Positions 1-10,294 of a stretch of 64,000 bases of DNA are shown piece by piece. The notes under the pieces were generated by a model that was given only the letters and a program-made list of their open reading frames with translations, was not told the DNA's origin and did not search any database. Source of the stretch: Clostridia bacterium (GTDB lineage: Bacteria > Bacillota > Clostridia > Lutisporales > Lutisporaceae); assembly GCA_035628995.1 (NCBI GenBank), contig DASPIR010000026.1, positions 1 through 64,000 of the forward strand. The letters run 5' to 3'. Positions within the stretch are counted from its first letter, which is position 1. Each line of letters starts with the position of its first letter. The position numbers were made by a program, and so were the translations under genes.

Positions 1-45
1 ATATATCTACTTTTACAACTATGAGCGTATCCAATTAAAAACTAA

Positions 46-74
46 ACTGACACCATACGAAAAACGGTGTCAGT
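46..74 (+). terminator. Hairpin, possible terminator of upstream gene
   Basis: Perfect 9-bp arms ACTGACACC and GGTGTCAGT enclose an 11-nt A-rich loop. The downstream T content is weak, so terminator function is likely but not certain. Confidence 0.5.
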
Positions 75-211
75 CTGCTTAATTTTATGAAATTCTGCGA
101 TAGGGCTTTTTATTTGTGTCCGATTAACGGGTATCAGTTCAATAATTCAGCAGGGGGTTTTGTTATGAAAATAAGTGCGTAGGGTCTATATTTGGAGCAA
201 TTAAAAAGTGT

Positions 212-242
212 TTGACTTAGAGTTAACTCCAAGTGATAAGCT
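212..242 (+). promoter_or_regulatory. MerR-type promoter and operator, cassette 1
   Basis: A -35 box TTGACT (212-217) and a -10-like TAAGCT (237-242) are 19 bp apart, the over-long spacing typical of promoters activated by MerR-family regulators. The spacer carries the near-perfect dyad CTTAGAGTTAACTCCAAG (216-233). The same arrangement occurs at 11577-11607. The likely regulator is the MerR protein encoded at 888-1265 in the same cassette. Confidence 0.8.
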
Positions 243-300
243 ATTAAAGAGAGAAGTTAATTCAATTAAATAAAAATATAAAAGAAGAGAGGAATATGAA

Positions 301-837
301 ATGATGAATCTGAAAGATAAAAAGGGTTTGATAGCCTATTATTCTCGAAGGGGAAATAACTATGTCAGTGGAAGGATTGTAGATTTACCAATTGGCAATA
401 CTAAAACAGCTGCAAAGATGATTCTGGAAATAACTGAAGGAGATATGTTTCATATAGAAGCAGTCAAGCCATATCCTAAGGATTATACAGAAACAACAAA
501 AATAGCACAAGACGAACTACATACCGATGCCAGACCAGAGCTTACCAACCATGTGCAAAACATGGATTCTTATGATGTGATATTCTTGGGCTATCCCAAC
601 TGGTGGGGAACGATGCCGATGCCGGTATTTACGTTCCTAGAACAATATGATTTTTCAGGAAAAACAATTGCTCCATTCTGTACCCATGAGGGAAGCGGAT
701 TAGGTCATAGTGAGAGAGATATTAAGAAGCTATGTCCTGAAGCAACTGTGCTGAAGGGGCTAGCTATTAATGGCTCCCGTGTGAGTGAAGCAAAAAAGGA
801 TATCGCAAATTGGCTGGATAAAGCGGAAATTCTATAG
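301..837 (+). CDS. Flavodoxin family protein (cassette 1)
   Basis: A 178-residue flavodoxin-like protein, predicted to be a cytoplasmic FMN-binding electron carrier or quinone/nitro reductase. The N-terminal strand GLIAYYSRRGNNYVSG is followed by a phosphate-loop-like segment, and the middle contains [19 protein letters not shown] and FCTHEGSGLGHSERDI, hallmarks of the short flavodoxin_4-type family. The start at 301 (ATGATG) sits 8 nt after AGAGAGG. It is a clear paralogue of the protein at 11794-12321. It is followed 50 bp later by a MerR regulator and preceded by a MerR-type promoter, so it is probably induced by an electrophile or other thiol/redox stress. The substrate cannot be read from the sequence. 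Confidence 0.85.
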   Translation: MMNLKDKKGLIAYYSRRGNNYVSGRIVDLPIGNTKTAAKMILEITEGDMFHIEAVKPYPKDYTETTKIAQDELHTDARPELTNHVQNMDSYDVIFLGYPNWWGTMPMPVFTFLEQYDFSGKTIAPFCTHEGSGLGHSERDIKKLCPEATVLKGLAINGSRVSEAKKDIANWLDKAEIL

Positions 838-887
838 GAGCTGTAAGGCTTGACATATTTCAATATGAATATCAGGAGGAAAAAGCA

Positions 888-1265
888 ATGACAATTGCTG
901 AAGTGAGTAAGAAATTTGGCCTTTCACAAGATACACTGCGTTATTATGAGCGCATTGGATTGGTTCCCAGCATTGGCCGGAGCAAAAGCGGAATTAGAGA
1001 TTATTCGGAAGAGGACTGCAGATGGATTGAATTTATCAAATGCATGAGGAACGCAGGTCTTCCGATTGAAGTGTTGATTGAGTATGTTACGCTGTTTCAA
1101 AAGGGTGATGAAACCATTGCTGCTAGAAAAGAACTTTTAACTGAGCAGCGTAAGCTATTAGCGGAAAAAATGGACGAGATGAAGAAGACGTTAGAACGCT
1201 TAGATTATAAGATTGAAAGTTATGAACGATTGGTGGTTGAAATTGAAAAAGAGCTAAAGAAATAG
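888..1265 (+). CDS. MerR family transcriptional regulator (cassette 1)
   Basis: 125 residues. The N-terminal winged helix-turn-helix (residues 1-70; TIAEVSKKFGLSQDTLRYYERIGL) has the strictly conserved LRYYERIGL of MerR regulators, followed by a long C-terminal coiled-coil dimerisation helix rich in Lys/Glu (residues 80-125). There is no cysteine pair in the C-terminal part, so metal sensing is unlikely. It resembles the AdhR/NmlR-like group that reacts to aldehydes or redox stress. RBS AGGAGG precedes the ATG. It is nearly the same protein as that at 13611-13997 and probably acts on the dyads at 212-242 and 11577-11607, which raises the possibility of cross-regulation. Confidence 0.9.
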   Translation: MTIAEVSKKFGLSQDTLRYYERIGLVPSIGRSKSGIRDYSEEDCRWIEFIKCMRNAGLPIEVLIEYVTLFQKGDETIAARKELLTEQRKLLAEKMDEMKKTLERLDYKIESYERLVVEIEKELKK

Positions 1266-1597
1266 TCTACACACAAGGACATACCATCCCTGTGGAGTAT
1301 TTTGCTGTTGGGTAGAGTAAAAATTAGAGCGAAAACTTTAAATTTTTTTATAAGATGTTAATATTAAATTAGCCACACTTATAATAAGATTATTGGTATA
1401 GTTAATCGTGATTGATAATCATCCAGTGAATAATGGCAGGTCTCATGACTTATACAATCAGACACCAATCCTGCCTTTGTTAATTTAGTTGCATAAATAA
1501 TAGCTTCGATACCTCATTCTAAAAAGGTTAAGCTATCATAATCGCATATGAATAAAAAATAAAGCAAAACAGTCTATGTAAAAGGAAGGTGCAAATT
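1266..1597. other. Intergenic region before the DUF362 gene
   Basis: No gene is seen in this AT-rich stretch. It contains the divergent hairpin-repeat copy A (1269-1318) directly after the merR stop. At 1435-1475 a stem GGCAGG...CCTGCC, extended by GTCT...AGAC inside, is followed by TTTGTT and may be an attenuator or terminator. A short stretch at about 1408-1422 weakly recalls half of a Fur-type box, too poor to call. Confidence 0.5.
1269..1318 (+). repeat. Dispersed hairpin repeat, copy A (divergent)
   Basis: Begins a few bases after the merR stop. It shares the core ACCATCC..TGTGGAGT and the trailing GTTGGGTAGAG with the family consensus described at 15990-16042. The outer stem is altered to TACC/GGTA. 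It is the most diverged recognisable copy. Confidence 0.55.
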
Positions 1598-2626
1598 TTG
1601 AGTAAAGTATACCTAATCAGAAATTCAGAATCCAATTATGAACAGCTTGGAAAAGACGCCTTGGAACTACTGAAAAAAATAGTATCAGAAACTGGGCATA
1701 GGTTTGAAAAAGAAGTGCCTATCAAGGTGCATTTTGGTGAAAAAGGGAATAAGACTTTTACTCCGGCAAGATGCTATGATGAAACCATAAACTATCTGAA
1801 AGAAAACGGAGTGTCTCCGTCCTATATAGAAACAAATGTCTTATATAGAGGGTCAAGGACTACTACAGAGAAGCATATTGAGACAGCAAAATCTCATGGC
1901 TTCACACAGATTCCAATTATCATAGCAGACGGAGATATTGGAACAGAGTACCATGAAATAGAAATTAATAAAGAGTATATACATAAATGCAAAATAGGTA
2001 AGGAATACGGAAATTACAAACAGTTTATTGTTATGAGCCATTTTAAAGGGCATGTAGCAGCGGGATTTGGTGGTGCGCTAAAGCAGCTTGCTATGGGCTT
2101 TGCTGCTAGAGGCGGGAAACTGGAACAGCATTCCGGAATATCCCCTGTGATAGATGAAGAAAAATGTATCTCTTGTGGTATTTGCGTGAATAAATGCAAC
2201 TATGGTGCTATCCAAACCCCAGACACTGCCGTAATTGATGAAAGCAAATGCATTGGCTGCGCAGGAGGTATTGCTGTTTGCCCTCAAGGTGCAATTGAAA
2301 ACACTTGGGGAGGATCATATTTTCTTGAGAAGCTTTCAGAGTATGCCTACGGAGCTTCAAAAGATAAGGATATCATATACATTACCTTCGTTCACAATAT
2401 CACCAAGGAGTGTGACTGTGCTGGTACGCATATGAAGCCAATTGCGGCTAATATTGGCATTCTTGCCGGAAAGGATCCTGTTGCCTTAGATACAGCATGC
2501 CTGGACATGGTTCAGAGAAACAGCGGAGAGAAGCTATTTGAAAAAGGTAGAAAATCTCTTCAACATGCAGAAAAAATTGGATTGGGCACAATGCAATATG
2601 AGCTTATTGAAATCAATGCCTGCTAA
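1598..2626 (+). CDS. DUF362 domain protein with ferredoxin motifs
   Basis: About 342 residues. A DUF362 domain (residues 1-170, containing KVHFGEKGN and GHVAAGFGGALKQLAMGFAARGGK) is followed by a ferredoxin-like insertion and the DUF362 C-terminal part (PIAANIGILAGKDPVALDTACLD). The first iron-sulfur motif is complete (CISCGICVNKC). The second reads CIGCAGGIAVCP, where the third cysteine expected for CxxCxxCxxxC is glycine. The start is taken as TTG at 1598, 8 nt after AAGGAAGG. A GTG at 1589 overlaps that ribosome binding site and is less likely. The family is cytoplasmic and of unsettled function. It stands alone, with a hairpin repeat just after the stop. Confidence 0.8.
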   Translation: MSKVYLIRNSESNYEQLGKDALELLKKIVSETGHRFEKEVPIKVHFGEKGNKTFTPARCYDETINYLKENGVSPSYIETNVLYRGSRTTTEKHIETAKSHGFTQIPIIIADGDIGTEYHEIEINKEYIHKCKIGKEYGNYKQFIVMSHFKGHVAAGFGGALKQLAMGFAARGGKLEQHSGISPVIDEEKCISCGICVNKCNYGAIQTPDTAVIDESKCIGCAGGIAVCPQGAIENTWGGSYFLEKLSEYAYGASKDKDIIYITFVHNITKECDCAGTHMKPIAANIGILAGKDPVALDTACLDMVQRNSGEKLFEKGRKSLQHAEKIGLGTMQYELIEINAC

Positions 2627-2673
2627 TGGTTGCAGGTAAGATGTTTAAAAGGTTATTCAGTCTGAATATAAAC

Positions 2674-2728
2674 ATATGCTAACAAGAACACACCATCCAT
2701 ACAGAATCTGTCGCGAGGCTTGAGAGGC
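2674..2728 (+). repeat. Dispersed hairpin repeat, copy B
   Basis: Lies about 50 bp after the DUF362 stop. The 5' block CATATGCTAACAAGAACACA and the left stem arm ACCATC are conserved, while the loop and right arm have diverged, so the hairpin is not intact. See 15990-16042 for the family description. Confidence 0.7.
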
Positions 2729-2830
2729 TGTAAGGCTTATAAATGAAGGGTTGCGGTGAATTGACGTCTTTAAGGTTTATTTCTTTGAAAAAAAAATTGC
2801 AAATGCAGACTATTTGTTCTCTTTTTCTAC

Positions 2831-2839
2831 TGCTATAAT
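2831..2839 (+). promoter_or_regulatory. Extended -10 promoter of the rph gene
   Basis: TGCTATAAT is a perfect extended -10 element (TGnTATAAT) with no convincing -35 box. Transcription would start near 2846, giving a leader of about 65 nt before the ATG at 2912. Confidence 0.6.
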
Positions 2840-2854
2840 GCAATAGTACATTAA

Positions 2855-5527
<2,673 letters not shown>

Positions 5528-5581
5528 AGTGGGGAAGATGTTATCTTCCTCCTGGAGAATTAAATAAAAGATGAAAGCTAG

Positions 5582-5608
5582 GAAGGCGGCCCAATCAGGG
5601 TCGCTTTC
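5582..5608 (+). terminator. Probable rph terminator hairpin
   Basis: GAAGGCGGCCC pairs with GGGTCGCTTTC (11 bp including two G-U pairs) around a 5-nt loop. No strong T-run follows, so this may be a weak or factor-assisted terminator. Confidence 0.5.
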
Positions 5609-5791
5609 TCAGACGGAAAAAAGTAATTACATGAGTCAATTTCATAATGTTGTCAATAGCTAAAGATTAGTCCTCCAGAGCATCTAGATGGCGGGATAAT
5701 AAGCCCAGTTTAACTTTTTACACGCAAACGTTTGAAATTAAAAAGCATTCCGCCAAGGCCCTACCAGACTCTAGCGGCATCTTTTTTGTAT

Positions 5792-5876
5792 CCTCAAGGC
5801 ATGTGGAGGTGACAGTGAAACTTGTCAGAGGGTAATAGGTGATATGTTTTCGTGTTTACTCTATCCATGTGGAGAC
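5792..5876 (+). repeat. Dispersed hairpin repeat, variant copy C (truncated)
   Basis: Nearly identical over about 80 bp to 8343-8430 (CTCAAGGCA, GTGAAACTTGTCAGAG, TATGTTTTCGTGTTTACTC). It includes the left arm CTCTATC and the loop start TGGAG, but the sequence changes after the loop start, so the right arm is missing. It belongs to the D-type variant of the family. Confidence 0.8.
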
Positions 5877-5995
5877 AGTTGTACTTTTACGCAAAACTAA
5901 TTAAGGAAAAGCTAGTAAAATTAAAGAATTCTGGTTCTACCGCGTGCATCTTGAAAACTTCAAATAGCCAAAATGATAAGAAATCCATATATGAG

Positions 5996-6508
5996 TTAAC
6001 TAATCAATTTTATTTTTATAAGATAATTCATGAATTTTCTAAGGCAAATATTCCAGATGCTCGCGTAAACAAGTGAAAATGAGAAAAAAATTAAAAAAGT
6101 TAAAGGAGTTGATAACGAACTGGTTAAATCTACAAACGCCGAAATACCTACTATATAAGTTAAAAATATCATCCCAAGAGATAATGTTATGCTTGAAAAT
6201 AATATAGAAATTATTATTCCCTTACTATAAAGCAATGTTCCGATAACAATACCTAGTAGCCCGGTGGTAAAAAGCAGGATTATTGTCTCCTGCACACTAA
6301 CTATAGCAAGAATTAATGCGGAAGATAAAAATACAGTAAAACCAAGAGAAATATTAGAAACAGCAGCTATCGCAATAGGTAATGTACTTAATGGACTTAA
6401 GGCCAATCCAATCGCGGGTAAAAATATAGGTGCTGATTGGAATAGTACAGCTATTGCTGTTAATATGCCTCCAATACATATAAACCTGCCTATATTCATT
6501 TTTTTCAA
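5996..6508 (-). CDS. Small integral membrane protein, unknown
   Basis: 170 residues, almost entirely hydrophobic, with about five predicted membrane segments (near residues 7-30, 35-60, 62-88, 92-118 and 130-155). The pattern, with a Pro/Gly-rich second segment (PAIGLALSPLSTLPIAIAA), recalls substrate-binding components of ECF vitamin transporters or DUF2232-like proteins, but no defining motif is seen and no function is assigned. The start is TTG at 6508, because an AGGAGGT-like site lies 9 nt upstream. The ATG three codons later would be too far away. No partner gene is adjacent. Confidence 0.6.
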   Translation of the reverse strand: MKKMNIGRFICIGGILTAIAVLFQSAPIFLPAIGLALSPLSTLPIAIAAVSNISLGFTVFLSSALILAIVSVQETIILLFTTGLLGIVIGTLLYSKGIIISILFSSITLSLGMIFLTYIVGISAFVDLTSSLSTPLTFLIFFSFSLVYASIWNICLRKFMNYLIKIKLIS

Positions 6509-6667
6509 TTTAATATACCTCCAGTAAACGCTTTCATCATTTACATTAAATCAGTTTCAAAATTGACGATGGAACATGATTACTCTCTCTTATTTGTTTT
6601 ATATTTCGATTCAATAAATCCTAGAAAGGGATTTATATGGTATTAAGTCTAATTTTATAGTTATGAA

Positions 6668-8083
6668 TTATGGAACAATTTCAAAAACAGTACCTTGGTT
6701 AAAATCAGTCACATTCATAGAGCCATAAACCCCTAAATATAGTCTGGTTTGATCCGGATTCGTTCCCAAACTAACATAAAAAGCTGATTGAGACGCAAAA
6801 TTATAATCGGTTTCAATAACACTAAGATCATTTAGTTTACAATCTGTTCTTACCCTGGTATAAGCTAAAACCCCTCTAACGGTCGGTTGAGATACTCCAT
6901 CCCGGGCAAGATCGGTAAACACAACGCTTCCCTTTAAATCGGGGATTCCATTCCCCATATATGACTGGACTCCTGTAAGTGCAGTTCCTCCAAACTTATT
7001 GGGTCGGGGATCTTTATGAAAATAACTAGTTAGAGGCTGAAGACGATGCACTGAAGTTTTTACTGCTTCATTGTAATAAGCAATTGTTTTCTCATCCAAA
7101 GTCGGACTTGCAGAGCAGCCCCTTATAATCGAAGCAGGAAAAGCGCCTTCCCACCCTCGCCAGCCAAAGTTAATAAATCCTTCTTGGTCAGGTTCAGATT
7201 TCATTAAAGAAGCTTGAATAAGCTGAGTAACCGGTATTGGTTTATAATGAACGAATGAAAAAATCGACTCTACCAGATCCTGTCCGACATTTCCCACATA
7301 TTTGATATACTGATCATAAAACCTTTGAAATGAAATGCCAGGTATATTGCGAACCCCTTTGGCAATTACCGTAAGCGTTTCCTGAATAGGTACGGGGAGT
7401 TCATTAAAACGTGTAACTACTGGTGGATTATCGATAAATGTATTCTTAACTACATCAATTTCAATTATTTTACCGGCGATTTCCATATCATCCTGGCTTA
7501 AATTAAATGGATCATAGCCTAATCCACCATCTCCGGTTGTTAAAATAAGTTTTCCTGTTTCAGGTGAAAAGTTTAAGCTATTGACACCATTATGATTAAA
7601 AAATGGTCTTCTTAAATTAAGTAATGTCCGCCGTTTTTGAGGTTGACCATTCGATTGTAAAATCCATTCTTCAACTGTATCAATATGATCATATTGAATT
7701 TCTCTATTTAGCCACTTTAGGTTTAAGGTTCTGGGGTCACACGGATTAGGCTTAAAAAATTCAGGAAGAGCACCTGGACCTTGTGTTCCAGCTACTGAAT
7801 AATGAAGATAAAACAGACCGTTATAATAAAATTCGGGATGAAACGCTAGCCCTATCAATCCCCGTTCATCATATCCACCACCAGAAACACCTAGTTTAAT
7901 GATTCGCGGGCGAATATCTAAAAAAGTCCCTATAACTCCGTTTCCTATGTAAAAGATCTCTCCTACCTGGGTTGCAATAAATAATCTTTCGATTGAGTCA
8001 CCCGGAAGTATAGTTGCTTTCAAAACAGTGGGTAAATTTATCTTACTAACAATGGGCCGTAAACTAACTTTAACTTTTGCCAA
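6668..8083 (-). CDS. PQQ-type glucose/sorbosone dehydrogenase beta-propeller
   Basis: 471 residues matching the GSDH (PF07995) six-bladed propeller family. Visible landmarks are GLIGLAFHPEFYYNGLFYLHY, FNHNGVNSLNFSPETGKLILTTGDGG (with the region of the catalytic histidine), GVRNIPGISF, FINFGWRGWEGAFP and the late blade SYMGNGIPDLKGSVVFTDLARDG. Members oxidise aldoses with pyrroloquinoline quinone, although many are uncharacterised. The protein has no signal peptide, starting MAKVKVSLRPIVSK from a TTG with AAGGAG 11 nt upstream. That is odd for an enzyme family that is normally exported, and PQQ synthesis is not expected in a clostridium. It may be a spore or surface protein, or a repurposed propeller. 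It stands alone. Confidence 0.75.
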   Translation of the reverse strand: MAKVKVSLRPIVSKINLPTVLKATILPGDSIERLFIATQVGEIFYIGNGVIGTFLDIRPRIIKLGVSGGGYDERGLIGLAFHPEFYYNGLFYLHYSVAGTQGPGALPEFFKPNPCDPRTLNLKWLNREIQYDHIDTVEEWILQSNGQPQKRRTLLNLRRPFFNHNGVNSLNFSPETGKLILTTGDGGLGYDPFNLSQDDMEIAGKIIEIDVVKNTFIDNPPVVTRFNELPVPIQETLTVIAKGVRNIPGISFQRFYDQYIKYVGNVGQDLVESIFSFVHYKPIPVTQLIQASLMKSEPDQEGFINFGWRGWEGAFPASIIRGCSASPTLDEKTIAYYNEAVKTSVHRLQPLTSYFHKDPRPNKFGGTALTGVQSYMGNGIPDLKGSVVFTDLARDGVSQPTVRGVLAYTRVRTDCKLNDLSVIETDYNFASQSAFYVSLGTNPDQTRLYLGVYGSMNVTDFNQGTVFEIVP

Positions 8084-8175
8084 CTAACTTCACACTCCTT
8101 CTTATTGTTTTCTTTTATAACGAGTAGGGGCATCTGTTCCACATTAATTTGTTATGCCCCGTAAGCGAGTTTCAT

Positions 8176-8221
8176 AAAAGGCTTCCTTAATCGTTAAAAT
8201 GCTTAAATAGAAGCCTTTTTT
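8176..8221. terminator. Bidirectional terminator-like hairpin
   Basis: AAAAGGCTTC at 8176 pairs with GAAGCCTTTT at 8210 and is followed by a T-run, with A's in front. It lies in the gap upstream of the minus-strand dehydrogenase and downstream of the minus-strand rsmH-like gene. Confidence 0.6.
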
Positions 8222-8342
8222 ATAAGAATATGATTAGAACTGTTCTATTAGTACCAAATTGGGGCAGGGGAATCTGATAATGCATCGCACCATTTTCCGC
8301 ATCAGCATCGGAGGAATCCAGGGCGTTCATCATTTTTATCTG

Positions 8343-8446
8343 CTCAAGGCACGTAGAAGTGATAGCGAAACTTGTCAGAGTGTAATAGGTGGTATGTTTT
8401 CGTGTTTACTCTATCCACATGGAGTGCGTAGTGTTGATAGAGAAGG
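8343..8446 (+). repeat. Dispersed hairpin repeat, variant copy D (intact stem)
   Basis: The best variant copy. CTCTATC (8409-8415) pairs perfectly with GATAGAG (8436-8442). After a C/T mismatch, ACA (8417-8419) pairs with TGT (8432-8434), leaving the 12-nt loop TGGAGTGCGTAG. The loop equals the family consensus while both helices carry different but still paired bases from copy G, which is strong evidence that the structure is under selection. The first 80 bp are shared with copy C. Confidence 0.85.
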
Positions 8447-8521
8447 CATAGGGCTGGTAGTAAGCTTCGGGGCAGGGGAAGTCTGTCTTTTTTAGGCAAA
8501 TAAAGTGCCGAAAATTACAAA

Positions 8522-9571
8522 TCATGCTTTTATAGCCCAACGCAATTTAGCAGAACGAGCACGGCTATTGGTATTACATTCTTCTGATGATGGCCGAATA
8601 GGATCGGGAGCTATTTCACGATAGACGCCTTCACGAAAAAAGCGTTGAAAAGATTTTTTAACGAGACGATCTTCTCCTGAATGAAATGAAAGTATAGCAA
8701 CGCGCCCACCCTCAGCAAGGGTAGCGGGAAGTTTTTCCAAAAATTCATATAACACTTCAAATTCATTATTGACATCAATTCGCAACGCTTGAAAGCATCG
8801 TTGACAGGATTTTTTAATCTCATCGTTCCTATTATTTTCTGGTATAAATTTCAGAGCATCTTTGATAATTTGTTGGAGCTGCGTTGTTGTTGATATGTCT
8901 ATTCCTTTTTTTATTTCGGAAATAATAGCACGAGCGATTGCTGCGGAATGAGGCTCGTCTGCGTTTTCTATCAACATACCTTGTAATTCATCCTGCGAAA
9001 TAGTTTTTAAACGAGCTGCGGCAGATTTACCTCTATTAGGATTCAGCCGTAAGTCTAATGGTCCTTCCCTCTTATATGAAAATCCTCTTTCAGGATTGTC
9101 TATTTGCATAGAAGAGACACCCAAATCTGCCAATACAAAATTCAATGGCCCTGATTCGAAAGCAATTTGATCTATATCGGAAAAGTTCATTTGATTGATC
9201 GTTAAAATTTCGGAGCCATAACCTAAGCTCTTTAAACGCTCTTGGGTGCGCGGTAATTCAATAGAATCTACATCAATTGCATACAAGTGCCCCTTTGAAT
9301 TTAAACATTTAAGCATCTCTAAAGTATGACCACCATAACCTAGTGTTGCATCTAATCCAGTTTGTCCAGGAGTAATTTGTAAGAATTCTAATATTTCTTT
9401 AACGCAAATTGAACGATGCATACCGGCAGGAGTACTGCCCTTTTGAATAACTTTTGCCACAGTATCAACATATTTTTCTGGTTGCAGTTCCTTATATTTT
9501 TCTTTATAAGTTTTGGGGTGAGTGCCTTTATATCGAATACGTCGCTGGTGTTTTTGCTCTTGATTATCCAT
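8522..9571 (-). CDS. RsmH-like 16S rRNA cytosine methyltransferase paralogue
   Basis: 349 residues of the RsmH/MraW family, SAM-dependent enzymes that methylate N4 of C1402 in 16S rRNA. Motifs are GLDATLGYGGHTLEML (SAM site), LADLGVSSMQIDNPERGFSYKREGPLDLR, FQALRIDVNNEFEVL and AILSFHSGEDRLVKKSF, all strongly conserved. Compared with ordinary RsmH (about 310 residues) it has a basic N-terminal extension of about 40 residues (QKHQRRIRYKGTHPKTYKEK) before the conserved HRSICVKEIL. It is not in a division/cell-wall cluster, so it is probably a second copy besides the standard mraW gene. The target might be the same site or another rRNA position. Confidence 0.85.
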   Translation of the reverse strand: MDNQEQKHQRRIRYKGTHPKTYKEKYKELQPEKYVDTVAKVIQKGSTPAGMHRSICVKEILEFLQITPGQTGLDATLGYGGHTLEMLKCLNSKGHLYAIDVDSIELPRTQERLKSLGYGSEILTINQMNFSDIDQIAFESGPLNFVLADLGVSSMQIDNPERGFSYKREGPLDLRLNPNRGKSAAARLKTISQDELQGMLIENADEPHSAAIARAIISEIKKGIDISTTTQLQQIIKDALKFIPENNRNDEIKKSCQRCFQALRIDVNNEFEVLYEFLEKLPATLAEGGRVAILSFHSGEDRLVKKSFQRFFREGVYREIAPDPIRPSSEECNTNSRARSAKLRWAIKA

Positions 9572-9782
9572 TATCTTTCCCCCACCTTTTTTAATATCTC
9601 TTTGTAATATTGTTACAAATCATATGATATCAAATACAATTCATGATAGCAAACTTGCAAAGAAGAAAATCTGTTAGAAAAATTAAAGCCAATAGTTGAT
9701 GGAAATTTAAAAATCCCAATTGAAATTTCTCCAACTCAATTTCGGTCTTGCGGATAAAAATACAATTTTACGATGGTAAGGA

Positions 9783-9835
9783 TTGACACGTACTAAAACA
9801 ACTGGTATTATAAAAACATACCAAACGGTCGGTTT
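9783..9835 (+). promoter_or_regulatory. Promoter with TetR-type operator for the VOC gene
   Basis: TTGACA (9783-9788) and TATTAT (9806-9811) are 17 bp apart, a strong vegetative promoter. Just downstream, around the expected start, AAAC-GGTCG-GTTT (9823-9835) forms an inverted repeat of the kind bound by TetR repressors. The TetR gene encoded in the same operon is the natural candidate. Confidence 0.75.
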
Positions 9836-9858
9836 TTCAAAATTAGGAGGAATAGAAT

Positions 9859-10245
9859 ATGAAAATTAACCTAACAAGTGTGTTTGTTGAGGACACAAAT
9901 AAGGCACTGAGATTTTATACAGAGGTATTAGGTTTTGTTAAAAAAGTACATATTCCAGAAATTAATTGGATAACAGTCGTATCCCCTGATGATCAAGAGG
10001 GTACTCAGCTGCTTCTAGAACCAAATGACAATCCAGCTGCTAAGATATATCAGCAGTCTATTTTTAATCAAGGGATTCCTGCAACGTCCTTTGCTGTTGA
10101 GGATATTGAAACAGAGTATGAAAGATTGACAAAGCATGGCGTTGAGTTTACTATGAAGCCTACTAAGACAGTAGGCGCAATTATTGCTGTGTTTAATGAT
10201 ACCTGCGGCAATCGCATACAGATTCATCAACCAGTGATTGCTTAA
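9859..10245 (+). CDS. Glyoxalase/bleomycin-resistance (VOC) family protein
   Basis: 128 residues with the two beta-alpha-beta-beta-beta modules of the vicinal oxygen chelate superfamily. The first (residues 1-55) begins KINLTSVFVEDTNKALRFYTEVLGF, and the second (residues 70-125) contains YERLTKHGVEFTMKP and ends FNDTCGNRIQIHQP. Members include glyoxalases, dioxygenases and drug-binding proteins, and the substrate here cannot be told. It starts 13 bp after AGGAGG and is followed at 50 bp by a TetR regulator. This gives a typical self-regulated detoxification or resistance unit. Confidence 0.85.
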   Translation: MKINLTSVFVEDTNKALRFYTEVLGFVKKVHIPEINWITVVSPDDQEGTQLLLEPNDNPAAKIYQQSIFNQGIPATSFAVEDIETEYERLTKHGVEFTMKPTKTVGAIIAVFNDTCGNRIQIHQPVIA

Positions 10246-10294
10246 CATAATGACACCCAAATCATAGTTCGTACATGAGGAGAGTAGGTAGATT

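Larger units (their letters stand above)
1..300. other. Intergenic leader region before first flavodoxin
   Basis: No gene is seen. The stretch holds a 9-bp-arm hairpin at 46-74 (probably the terminator of a gene outside the window), a terminator-like remnant around 140-165, and the MerR-type promoter at 212-242. The sequence from about 165 to 245 is similar to that at 11525-11610 in front of the second cassette, so the upstream region was duplicated together with the genes. Confidence 0.6.
5528..5995. other. Intergenic region after rph
   Basis: No convincing gene. Contents are a hairpin at 5582-5608, an unassigned stretch, and the variant hairpin repeat C (5792-5876). A 74-codon open frame starting inside the repeat at 5852 runs into the convergent gene and is not considered real. 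Confidence 0.6.

Noticed and set aside
1408-1425. Possible Fur or DtxR box upstream of the DUF362 gene
   Set aside because: Only about half of a Fur-type site matches. Too weak to call.
5852-6076. 74-codon open frame on the plus strand
   Set aside because: It starts inside hairpin repeat C, has no ribosome binding site and overlaps the 3' end of the convergent membrane-protein gene.
8259-8495. 78-codon open frame on the plus strand
   Set aside because: It runs through hairpin repeat D and its longer 5' part. No ribosome binding site and no protein-like pattern.
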